Shown here piece by piece: positions 36,275 through 46,609 of a stretch of DNA of 64,000 nt. Each line of letters starts with the position of its first letter. The first letter of the stretch is position 1. The position numbers and the translations under genes were made by a program. Under the pieces are notes generated by a model that saw only the letters and a list, made by a program, of their open reading frames with translations, did no database searches and was not told the DNA's origin. Where the stretch lies: contig CANMXP010000021.1 in NCBI GenBank assembly GCA_947501845.1, forward strand, positions 1 through 64,000. The letters run 5' to 3'. The stretch comes from an uncultured Flavobacteriaceae bacterium (GTDB lineage: Bacteria > Bacteroidota > Bacteroidia > Flavobacteriales > Flavobacteriaceae).

Positions 36275-37129
36275 ATGAAATCAGCCTTACAAAAATCGCC
36301 CATACCAAAAAGTCAGGTCTATGTAGTTGAAGTACTAAAACAGCCTTTTTTTGATCCTAATTGGCATTTTCATTCAGAATATCAGCTTTTTATTGTTTTA
36401 AAAGGAAATGGGACACGATTCATTGGTGACAACATAGAACAGTATAAAGAAGGAAGTGTCACCTTTACTGGTCCTAATTTACCTCACCTTTGGCGTAGTG
36501 ATTTCGAAACCCCACAAGATTGGTCTGAAGGCATTGTTGTATATTTTCATGAAGATTTTATAAGCAACAATTTTTTAAATAAAGTAGAATTCATAAAATT
36601 AAAACAATTTTTAAAGCTAAGTTTACGCGGAATATCAGTTAAAGGCAAAACATTAGAAGCTGTAAAAAAAATGCTTTTAAATCTTCCATATTTAGAAGGC
36701 TTTGATGGTGTTTTAGAATTACTAAATATATTAAACTATCTTTCTAAAAGTACTGAAATAGAAACTCTGGCCAGCGTCGGTTATACCAATTCGTTAAAAG
36801 AAGGAGATTCAGAACGAATGAATAACGTTTATACCTATATTATAAAACACTTTAAACGAAGAATTGTTCTTTCTGAGTTGGCAGAATTAACAAATATGAC
36901 TCCAACTTCGTTTAGTCGTTATTTTAAAATGCATTCTAATAAAACATTCTCTAGTTTTGTTAGTGAAATAAGAATTGGTCATGCTTGTAAACTGCTTATC
37001 GAAAAAAAAATGAATGCTTCCCAAGCATGTTATGCTAGTGGGTTTAGAACCTTGTCTAATTTCAATAGGCAGTTTAAATATATAACTAAAAGGTCTCCAA
37101 TAGAATATAAAAAAGAATATGGTGCTTAG
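36275..37129 (+). CDS. AraC family transcriptional regulator (cupin sensor)
   Basis: This 284-residue paralogue of the regulator at 30910 has the same layout. The cupin sensor contains DPNWHFHSEYQLFIVLKGNGTRFIGDNIEQYKEGSVTFTGPNLPHLW (about 28-75). The HTH pair is at about 183-283 (RRIVLSELAELTNMTPTSFSRYFKMHS, then MNASQACYASGFRTLSNFNRQFKYIT). It is divergent from the quinoprotein fusion gene and upstream of the ThuA-domain gene, and so probably regulates one or both. The two AraC genes flanking one metabolic block suggest duplication and division of targets. Confidence 0.93.
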   Translation: MKSALQKSPIPKSQVYVVEVLKQPFFDPNWHFHSEYQLFIVLKGNGTRFIGDNIEQYKEGSVTFTGPNLPHLWRSDFETPQDWSEGIVVYFHEDFISNNFLNKVEFIKLKQFLKLSLRGISVKGKTLEAVKKMLLNLPYLEGFDGVLELLNILNYLSKSTEIETLASVGYTNSLKEGDSERMNNVYTYIIKHFKRRIVLSELAELTNMTPTSFSRYFKMHSNKTFSSFVSEIRIGHACKLLIEKKMNASQACYASGFRTLSNFNRQFKYITKRSPIEYKKEYGA

Positions 37130-37370
37130 GTCTTTAAATTTGATTGTTTTTTATACTTATTTACTTTTCTTTTTTCCCCTTATTTAGATGCAACTGCTTA
37201 TCATTTCAACTCATATTTAATATTATATAAAATGAGTACGAATGACAAGAAATAGTCACTTATAGGTAATTTAGAGATAGCTATTCTATATTACTATTGT
37301 TTTATTTGTAAATTATTAGTCTCCTTAAAAAAACTTAGGAGTACTTCAACAGACATATTAAATTTAGACC

Positions 37371-39278
37371 ATGAAGAATATTTGTTATAAAAAGCTTATC
37401 TCGTTAAACATTGCTTTGTTTTACTGCATGATATTTATGCATGCCCAAATAAAGAATGCTTCATTTGAAAATAAAATAATTAAGTCTGAAAGGCAAATTG
37501 TAAAAAAACTAAATGGTTGGAAAGTAAGCAAAGGAAATGTAGAATTAATTACTGGCTCAGTATTTTCTGCAGCTAACGGTAATCAGGTACTGGATTTAAA
37601 CGGCAATCAACCTGGAGCCATTCAACAAACAATTAAAGGCTTAAAAAAGAATAGCGATTACACTTTAAAATTCGAATATGCAGATCAAAAAACCAGAAAT
37701 CGTGATGAGTCAGGAACTTTGGCTACTGCAGACGTTTTTGTAAATGGTGAAAAAATAACGACACTTCGTAACCTTTCTCATGCTCCAAACTATATTGGAG
37801 GTATTGGTTTTGCATTTAGATCATCAACTAAAGGGGTTGCCTCACTAGAGTTTGTATCTACTACAATTGGAAAAATGGGTTTAATAATTGATAATCTTCG
37901 AATAGAAGAAGGCTTACCATTAGCGCCGTCTGTTAACAATCATTTGGTTAATGGAAGTTTTGAGATGAAAGTAGATAACAATGCTAGTAATCCCCATCTT
38001 TTTGGTCAACAACTTCCTGGATGGTTGATTATGAGAGAAAACATCGACCTTATTGCTATTGACCATTACGGTACTCCGCACGGAAAATGGGTTATTGATC
38101 TTGGTGGGCATGGCCCAGGAGGCATTGCCCAAACTGTTAGTGATTTAATTCCAAAAACAAATTATAGGTTATCGTTTTTATACGCTCGCCATAAATATTG
38201 GAATCAAGAAGATTCACTTACTGGCGAGATTTTTCTTAATGATAAATTAGTATTGAGTCTAAGTCGCAATAAACTAGTAAAAGCACCACGTTGGGAGGAA
38301 GTTACTTATGACTTTATAGCACCGCCAAATGGAAAAGTAAAACTTTCTATGTTTTCTACAGCACTCACCGTTGGAGGGGGTATTTTATATGACAACATTC
38401 GAATTGAAAAAATAAGTGATCTTGTCCCTCCAAAAAAAATACCAGTTCTAATAGTAGATGGTTTTAGCAATCATCATTGGCAATTGAATACAACGTATTT
38501 GAAGAAAATATTGGAAGCTAGTGGGAAATTTAACGTAACTGTTAGCACCTGTCCTAACCAAATGAAGAATCAATCTGAATGGGAAAAATGGCGTCCTAAT
38601 TTCTCAAATTACCCTGTTATCATTCAAACATGTAATAATATTAATAAAGAAGCCAGTCTTCAATGGCCAGATGCAGTAAAAATATCATTTGAAAAATATG
38701 TTAAAGAAGGTGGTGGTGTGTATATGTACCATGGTGCCACTAATGCTTTTAAAGGCTGGCAGGCCTACAATGACATAATAGGTTTAGGTTGGCGTAATAA
38801 AGATTTTGGTATTGCTATAACCATTGATGAATCTGAAAAGTTAAAGATTATACCTAAAGGAACAGGCGAAAATACAGGGCATGGTAAACGTAGAGATGTA
38901 TTGATTACTAGGTTGGGCAATCACCCAATTCATCTTGGAATGCCAAAAAAGTGGCTAGGAGCAGACATAGAGGTTTATCGTTATGGCAGAGGCACTGAAC
39001 AAAATCTGGAAGTAATCTCGTATGCAAAAGATGAAAAAACTGGTTTAAACTTCCCAATGGAATGGGTTGTTAAGTATGGCAAAGGGAAAGTTTACTGTTC
39101 AACATATGGCCATTTATGGCATAATCAAGAATGGCCTCCTAGCATGCGTTGTGCTGCTTTTCAACAAAGTATGACACGGTCGTTGCAATGGTTAAGCGGA
39201 AATGAGGTAGACAACTACGTTGCATCAGATTTTCCTACTAGCAAAAGCTCTGTATTAAGACCTTCTATTAAAGACTAA
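37371..39278 (+). CDS. Secreted protein with two lectin-like domains and a ThuA domain
   Basis: This 635-residue protein has an N-terminal signal peptide (to about residue 26, FMHAQ). Two tandem DUF642-like or galactose-binding-like jelly rolls follow: about 27-180 (NASFENKIIKSERQIVKKLNGW to GLIIDNLRIEEG) and about 192-345 (NGSFEMK to GGGILYDNIRIEK). The C-terminal 270 residues are a ThuA/GATase1-like domain (VLIVDGFSNHHWQLNTTYLKKIL, YVKEGGGVYMYHGATNAF, HPIHLGMP, YGKGKVYCSTYGHLWHNQ). ThuA proteins act in keto-sugar metabolism, and DUF1080 partners are frequent. This gene follows the AraC gene and the DUF1080 fusion, suggesting a common pathway on 3-keto or related glycosides. Confidence 0.83.
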   Translation: MKNICYKKLISLNIALFYCMIFMHAQIKNASFENKIIKSERQIVKKLNGWKVSKGNVELITGSVFSAANGNQVLDLNGNQPGAIQQTIKGLKKNSDYTLKFEYADQKTRNRDESGTLATADVFVNGEKITTLRNLSHAPNYIGGIGFAFRSSTKGVASLEFVSTTIGKMGLIIDNLRIEEGLPLAPSVNNHLVNGSFEMKVDNNASNPHLFGQQLPGWLIMRENIDLIAIDHYGTPHGKWVIDLGGHGPGGIAQTVSDLIPKTNYRLSFLYARHKYWNQEDSLTGEIFLNDKLVLSLSRNKLVKAPRWEEVTYDFIAPPNGKVKLSMFSTALTVGGGILYDNIRIEKISDLVPPKKIPVLIVDGFSNHHWQLNTTYLKKILEASGKFNVTVSTCPNQMKNQSEWEKWRPNFSNYPVIIQTCNNINKEASLQWPDAVKISFEKYVKEGGGVYMYHGATNAFKGWQAYNDIIGLGWRNKDFGIAITIDESEKLKIIPKGTGENTGHGKRRDVLITRLGNHPIHLGMPKKWLGADIEVYRYGRGTEQNLEVISYAKDEKTGLNFPMEWVVKYGKGKVYCSTYGHLWHNQEWPPSMRCAAFQQSMTRSLQWLSGNEVDNYVASDFPTSKSSVLRPSIKD

Positions 39279-39337
39279 CAAAAACACATATTGAGGATTT
39301 TGTAGTATTGTGAAACCCTGTATAATTACTCCATGTC

Positions 39338-40996
39338 CTATTTCTTTTCTAACAAAACGATACTAAACTCGGAATCGATCAATACTTTTCCATTTTTAAC
39401 CTTTACTTTCTGATTTGAATATGCATCGCGAAGCACTTCATTGTTTTTAAACAATGCTGGTACCTCTAGTATTTTTTCTCCCTTTGGTAAACCTAACCCA
39501 ACTACCACTAAATCGTTATAATCGTCTTTTAAAAAACGTCTATAAAACACATAGGGTTCTCGGTTTATCATTTGATGAATTCCTACGCCTATGGCTGGAT
39601 GATCTGCCCTAAACTTTCCTAGTTTTTGCCAATGCAATAATATTTTTTTTGTTTTTACATCATTTTTAATAGCATCCCAATTCATAAAAGATCGTAAAGT
39701 GGCATCTCCTTCTGTACCTTCAATAATTAAAGGCCGTGCAGACTCGTCTCCATAGTATACTTGAGAAGTTCCTGGTGCGAGCAATAGCTTTGTTGCGGTA
39801 TCAAAAGGTTTTTCACGTGACGCATCATAAGGTTTCCCGTCATCGTGTGATGTTAAATAATTTAGGGTACCAAACCCTTTTAAATCGGTTGTTAAGAAAT
39901 TTGAATAACTACTAAATAGTTTTTCATAATCTTGTTGAGCAGCATTCCATTTAAACTGAAAATTAATTAGACTTTGAAATGCATTATTAAAATAATTAAC
40001 TTTTTTATCTCCAAAATCATAGTATTGCCCTGTGTTTATTCCATAATTATAAATTTCTCCAACTAAATAAAAGTTATTATCATCCAATACTTTATCGGGA
40101 TTATTTTTTTTCCATTCAGCAAAGGCATAATCACACTCGGCCTTAAATTCTTGCCACACATATTCTTCGGTATGTTTTACAGTATCGCAACGGTAGCCAT
40201 CAATTCCAAATTCGGTAATATAATCGGTTAACCATTTTATAATATAAAACCTAGGTGCCCTAGGATATCCTGTTCTATTAAAAAAATCATTTAATTCGGC
40301 TACTTCTTGCTCATAACGTCCCTCTTTTTTCCATTTTTCTATAAGTTGAGCTGGTAAGTCAACAGATTCATTGACTTCTGTTTTTATATCTGGCAGGTTA
40401 TCAACAAGTGTACAAGTTATGGTAGCATCATATGCTTTATAGTTACATTTAGGATGTGTTCTAACCCAATTTTTAGGCCAAACAGGATCTTTATCTGTAA
40501 TAGGCCCTGTATGATTGATTACGGCATCCAATACAATTCTAATACCTTTTTTATGTGCTGCGTCAACTAATTCGTGCAGATCTTCTTTGATACCAAAATT
40601 GGGGTCTAAAGCAGTCCAATCATTAGCCCAATACCCATGAAAACCATAGGTTAATCCAGTTCCTTCATCTGTGCCCCCATGGATTTGTTCAACAATTGGT
40701 GTCAACCAAATAGCATTGATACCTAAATTAGTAAAATACCCTGCTTTAATTTTTTGAGTTATTCCCTTTATATCACCTCCTTTAAAACCACGAAGCTTAC
40801 CTGTTTTTGCTGTTCTATTAAAATTAATATCATTAGAAAAATCTGCATTATTAAAACGATCTGTAAGTAAAAAATATAGATTCGCGGCTTCCCATATAAA
40901 TGGTGTTTCTTCGTTTGTTTTAGCCGTTTTATTTTTTTGTATGCCACACGAATTAAGACATACTAAACAGTATAGTATTAATAAAAAGCATCTCAT
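39338..40996 (-). CDS. GH13 alpha-amylase lipoprotein (MalS-like)
   Basis: This 552-residue alpha-glucan hydrolase has a lipobox NSC (Cys17), so it is periplasmic or outer-membrane anchored. GH13 regions: NLYFLLTDRFNNAD, AIWLTPI, DAVINH (region I, about 155), GIDGYRCDT (region II, nucleophile Asp about 273), LVGEIYN (region III, acid Glu about 318) and LTSHDD (region IV, about 390). The pattern YGFHGYWANDW and the overall order look like MalS-type amylases. It is the last gene of the maltodextrin operon, immediately adjacent to the preceding GH13 stop, and likely trims imported maltooligosaccharides. Confidence 0.93.
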   Translation of the reverse strand: MRCFLLILYCLVCLNSCGIQKNKTAKTNEETPFIWEAANLYFLLTDRFNNADFSNDINFNRTAKTGKLRGFKGGDIKGITQKIKAGYFTNLGINAIWLTPIVEQIHGGTDEGTGLTYGFHGYWANDWTALDPNFGIKEDLHELVDAAHKKGIRIVLDAVINHTGPITDKDPVWPKNWVRTHPKCNYKAYDATITCTLVDNLPDIKTEVNESVDLPAQLIEKWKKEGRYEQEVAELNDFFNRTGYPRAPRFYIIKWLTDYITEFGIDGYRCDTVKHTEEYVWQEFKAECDYAFAEWKKNNPDKVLDDNNFYLVGEIYNYGINTGQYYDFGDKKVNYFNNAFQSLINFQFKWNAAQQDYEKLFSSYSNFLTTDLKGFGTLNYLTSHDDGKPYDASREKPFDTATKLLLAPGTSQVYYGDESARPLIIEGTEGDATLRSFMNWDAIKNDVKTKKILLHWQKLGKFRADHPAIGVGIHQMINREPYVFYRRFLKDDYNDLVVVGLGLPKGEKILEVPALFKNNEVLRDAYSNQKVKVKNGKVLIDSEFSIVLLEKK

Positions 40997-42457
40997 TTAT
41001 AAATCAATTAAAATTTTATAGGCCCATGAGGCTAATGTTACACCTTCGTTATTAAAAAGAATATCTTTATTAGCCATATAATCTAAAAAAATGCCTTCAT
41101 CAGTCATTTTAAAAGTTTGTGGCTCACTAGAAAAATTAGCTATAAAGATTATTTTTTTACCATCTTTACTTCTAATATATTTTAAAACATTTTCATTATC
41201 TGTTTCAAAAATAAGGTAAGAGGCACTTTGTTTGCCTCCATTTAAAGCTACATTTTTATTTTTAAGCGCTCCCAGTTTTTCTAACACATTCCACATATTG
41301 CCTTTCTCTTTTGGAATGGAATCTTTTTCGAAAAATTTTAAACGGTGATTTAAATTATATTCCTGTCCAGAATAAATTAATGGCATACCAGGAATTATAT
41401 AACTAAACACCGTCATAAGCTCCGAGGCATCTCCCATACGCTCTTGTATGGTACCATTCCATGAATTCTCATCGTGGTTTGTCACAAAATTCATAAGAAT
41501 ATCATCTTTTTCATAATCTGATACTACTTTTGTTGCATAGGTATCCCAATCTTTTAAAGACTTTTCTTCTTTAGCCATATCATTTAATAAATGATGCCCA
41601 TCCCAGGCATAAGCCATATCAAATAAATTAGCTTTTAAGAGCTCTGGCTCCCAAGCTTCTGCCAACATAAAAATATCTTTTTTCGAACGTAATTGAGGAA
41701 TAGCCTCTTGCCAAAAATCTATTGGCACAGAACCTGCTACATCACATCTAAATCCATCGATGCCTTCTTCTGTAATCCAATAACTCATATCGGCAATCAT
41801 AGTTTTACGCATCTCTTTGTTATCATAATTTAAATCGGCAACATCTGTCCAATCTGTTTCTTCAGGGTGTATAATATCCCCTTGGTCATTATGAGTATAA
41901 TAATCCTGATGACTTTTTAACCACTCATGATCCCAACCTGTATGGTTAGCTACCCAATCCAGAATGACATACATACCATTTTTATGAGCTTCATTTACTA
42001 AGGCTCTAAAATCTGAAATAGTACCGAACTCTGGGTTTATTTTTGTAAAATCTGAAATCGCATAGTAACTACCTAGCATTTTTTTCCTTTTTGCTTCATC
42101 TTTAATTAAGCTTGCAAATTCACCTCCTGTAGCTTTTCGCTTGGTTTGCGATATTGGAAATACGGGCATGAGCCAAATAATTTTTACTCCTAATTGCTTT
42201 AATTCTGGAATATCTTTGGTAAATGCATTAAAAGTCCCTTCTGATGAATATTGACGAATATTAGCTTCGTAAATAATTCCTTGTTCTAAAATAGCATCAT
42301 TAATTGGTTCTATTTCAACTAAAGTTGCTACTTCCTCCTCTTCATTGGTTGATTCTACTTTAGCATCTTCAGTCTTTGATTCTGGGGACAATGTTTTTTC
42401 ATTTTTACAAGAAAAAATAAACATTAACAATGCTACTACGATTATTAGCTTTTTCAT
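40997..42457 (-). CDS. GH13 alpha-amylase family lipoprotein
   Basis: This 486-residue protein has a lipobox FSC (Cys17) and an acidic linker (to about 50). The GH13 barrel carries IWLMPVFPIS, DWVANH (region I, about 165), GIDGFRCDVAG (region II, nucleophile Asp about 237), MLAEAWE (region III, Glu about 268) and FVTNHDENSW (region IV, about 325-334), then a small C-terminal beta domain. The short length and EAW motif recall maltogenic or oligosaccharide-specific amylases of Bacteroidota. It is 3 bp after the SusA-like gene and abuts the next GH13, so all three are co-translated. Confidence 0.92.
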   Translation of the reverse strand: MKKLIIVVALLMFIFSCKNEKTLSPESKTEDAKVESTNEEEEVATLVEIEPINDAILEQGIIYEANIRQYSSEGTFNAFTKDIPELKQLGVKIIWLMPVFPISQTKRKATGGEFASLIKDEAKRKKMLGSYYAISDFTKINPEFGTISDFRALVNEAHKNGMYVILDWVANHTGWDHEWLKSHQDYYTHNDQGDIIHPEETDWTDVADLNYDNKEMRKTMIADMSYWITEEGIDGFRCDVAGSVPIDFWQEAIPQLRSKKDIFMLAEAWEPELLKANLFDMAYAWDGHHLLNDMAKEEKSLKDWDTYATKVVSDYEKDDILMNFVTNHDENSWNGTIQERMGDASELMTVFSYIIPGMPLIYSGQEYNLNHRLKFFEKDSIPKEKGNMWNVLEKLGALKNKNVALNGGKQSASYLIFETDNENVLKYIRSKDGKKIIFIANFSSEPQTFKMTDEGIFLDYMANKDILFNNEGVTLASWAYKILIDL

Positions 42458-42460
42458 TTT

Positions 42461-44440
42461 TTACAATTTGGTAGTTAAAATAATGCTTCCTTTGTTTTCC
42501 AGCTTCAAATTATCATGCCATGTTACAGTTTCCCCTGAAATAATATTTTTAAGTGATTTTCCTTGTAAATTAATCTCTTCGAATCTGGTCAAGTCTAAAT
42601 CAACTGCCTCTTCATTCTTATTCAGAATATGAACAACAGTTTCATTTTCTGTCATCCTAAATAATACATAAACACTATTTTTAGGCGAAAAATGAACTGT
42701 TTTCCCTTCATGAATTGCCTTACTGGATTTTCTAAAATTCAAAAGTGTTTTTAGATATGATTGTATCTCGTTTTGGGTTTTTGTTAAACCAACACCTGTA
42801 AATGCATTAACTGTATCAGCTTCCCAACCACCAGGAAAATCTGTTCGTATTAAACCGTGATCTCCAGGTTTTTCAAAATCGTCCATCACTATTTCTGTAC
42901 CATAATATATTTGTACAATCCTAGGCAGCGTAAGCAAATAACTTAGTGCTATTTTTGTATTAACAATATCGCCTTTTAATTGTGTAAAAATGCGACTCAT
43001 ATCATGATTGTCTGGAAAAATCATAATATCTTTTGGTTTCACATAATGAAAATCGTTAGCTAATCCTTCATACATTTTCACTAAGCCTTTATCCCAAGAT
43101 TCGGTTTCATTTAAAGCTTGTACAATGATATGTTGCATGGCAAAATCCATAGGCGATTTTAAATTAGAATCGTAACCATCTTTATTATTTGCACCATCTT
43201 GCCAATAACCAATAAGCAATGGGTTATAGCTCCATTCTTCGCCAACGATACTAAAATTTGGATATTCGTTCATTATAGCTCCTGCCCAGTTACTCATAAA
43301 ATCTTTATCGGGATACGGATATGTATCTTGTCGAATACCTCCCAACTCAACAGTTTCTATCCACCAAATACTATTTTGAATAATGTACTGAGCCATAAAT
43401 GGATTGCGTTGATTTAAATCTGGCATTCCAGATACAAACCAACCATTTACCATACCTTCTTTATCTTTTTCTGATGCATATAGATCTTGATTAGAGGTAC
43501 GTCTATGATTAGAGCTTATGGTCTTTTCATTTGTCCAAGAGTCACTATGTGCTTCATAAACTTCTTGATAATTTACCCAATCTTTAAATGGCAAATCCTT
43601 CATCCACCAATGCTCTAAGCCACAATGATTTGCTACTTGATCCATGACTAGCTTCATACCTTTTTCTGCCATTTTAGCGGCTAAAGTTTTGTATTCATCT
43701 AGCGTTCCAAAACGTGGATCTATTTCGTATAGATCTGTAATAGCATAACCGTGGTAGGAACCACGAGGCATATTGTTGGTTAAAAGCGGACACGACCAAA
43801 CTGCTGTAAAGCCTAAATCTTCAATATAATCTAAATGGTTTGTTATACCTGTTATATCTCCGCCATGTCTGGCATATCCATCTTTTCTGTTGATCGTTTT
43901 TTCATTTAAATTTTTGAACGTATCATTACCTGGATTTCCATTTGCAAAACGGTCTGGAGTAATTAAGTATATGGCATCAGAACTGTTAAAACCCATGTAG
44001 TCTTCTGCTGGTTTCTCTCTTGCTTTTAACTCATATGTATGTACTAAATCCTTTTCTCCTTCTTTTTTAAAAACAATATTAAATTTACCTGCTTTTGTAA
44101 TTTCAGAAATATTTAAATCTATAAAGAGGTAATTAGGACTATCGGCTTGGTGTACTTTTTTTATGGAAACGCCTTGATAGCTGATTTCGGGAGTTCTTTT
44201 TGAAATATTGGGATGATGTACCAAAAGCTGCAAGGTTTTTGATTTAAAACCTACCCACCAATTCATGGGTTCAACACGACGAATATCTTTTTTATTAATT
44301 GTTAAAGGGGCTTTATTTACTATTTCTTGCTCAATCTTATTTTGGTTTTCACAAGATAAATTTAAAGCAAATACACACAGTAACCCCATCAAAAGTGATG
44401 GCTTTACATTTTTTCGTTTTTTTAGGTTACATCCCTTCAT
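42461..44440 (-). CDS. susA: GH13 neopullulanase/cyclomaltodextrinase (SusA-like)
   Basis: With the preferred start at 44440 (MKGCNLKKRKNVKPSLLMG) it has 659 residues; a start 42 bp earlier would overlap the GH97 gene. A lipoprotein signal ends LSC (about Cys31). An N-terminal Ig-like cyclomaltodextrinase domain (about 45-140) precedes the GH13 barrel: IYLITPDRFANGNPGND, RHGGDITGI, AVWSCPL, MDQVANH (region I), GGIRQDTYPYPDKDF (region II), IVGEEW (region III) and FPDNHDMSR (region IV). This is the layout of B. thetaiotaomicron SusA, which hydrolyses imported starch oligosaccharides in the periplasm. The next gene upstream, GH97, is 7 bp away. Confidence 0.93.
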   Translation of the reverse strand: MKGCNLKKRKNVKPSLLMGLLCVFALNLSCENQNKIEQEIVNKAPLTINKKDIRRVEPMNWWVGFKSKTLQLLVHHPNISKRTPEISYQGVSIKKVHQADSPNYLFIDLNISEITKAGKFNIVFKKEGEKDLVHTYELKAREKPAEDYMGFNSSDAIYLITPDRFANGNPGNDTFKNLNEKTINRKDGYARHGGDITGITNHLDYIEDLGFTAVWSCPLLTNNMPRGSYHGYAITDLYEIDPRFGTLDEYKTLAAKMAEKGMKLVMDQVANHCGLEHWWMKDLPFKDWVNYQEVYEAHSDSWTNEKTISSNHRRTSNQDLYASEKDKEGMVNGWFVSGMPDLNQRNPFMAQYIIQNSIWWIETVELGGIRQDTYPYPDKDFMSNWAGAIMNEYPNFSIVGEEWSYNPLLIGYWQDGANNKDGYDSNLKSPMDFAMQHIIVQALNETESWDKGLVKMYEGLANDFHYVKPKDIMIFPDNHDMSRIFTQLKGDIVNTKIALSYLLTLPRIVQIYYGTEIVMDDFEKPGDHGLIRTDFPGGWEADTVNAFTGVGLTKTQNEIQSYLKTLLNFRKSSKAIHEGKTVHFSPKNSVYVLFRMTENETVVHILNKNEEAVDLDLTRFEEINLQGKSLKNIISGETVTWHDNLKLENKGSIILTTKL

Positions 44441-44447
44441 AATATTT

Positions 44448-46583
<2,136 letters not shown>

Positions 46584-46609
46584 TTATAAATACACCTTAT
46601 GTTGTTCAA

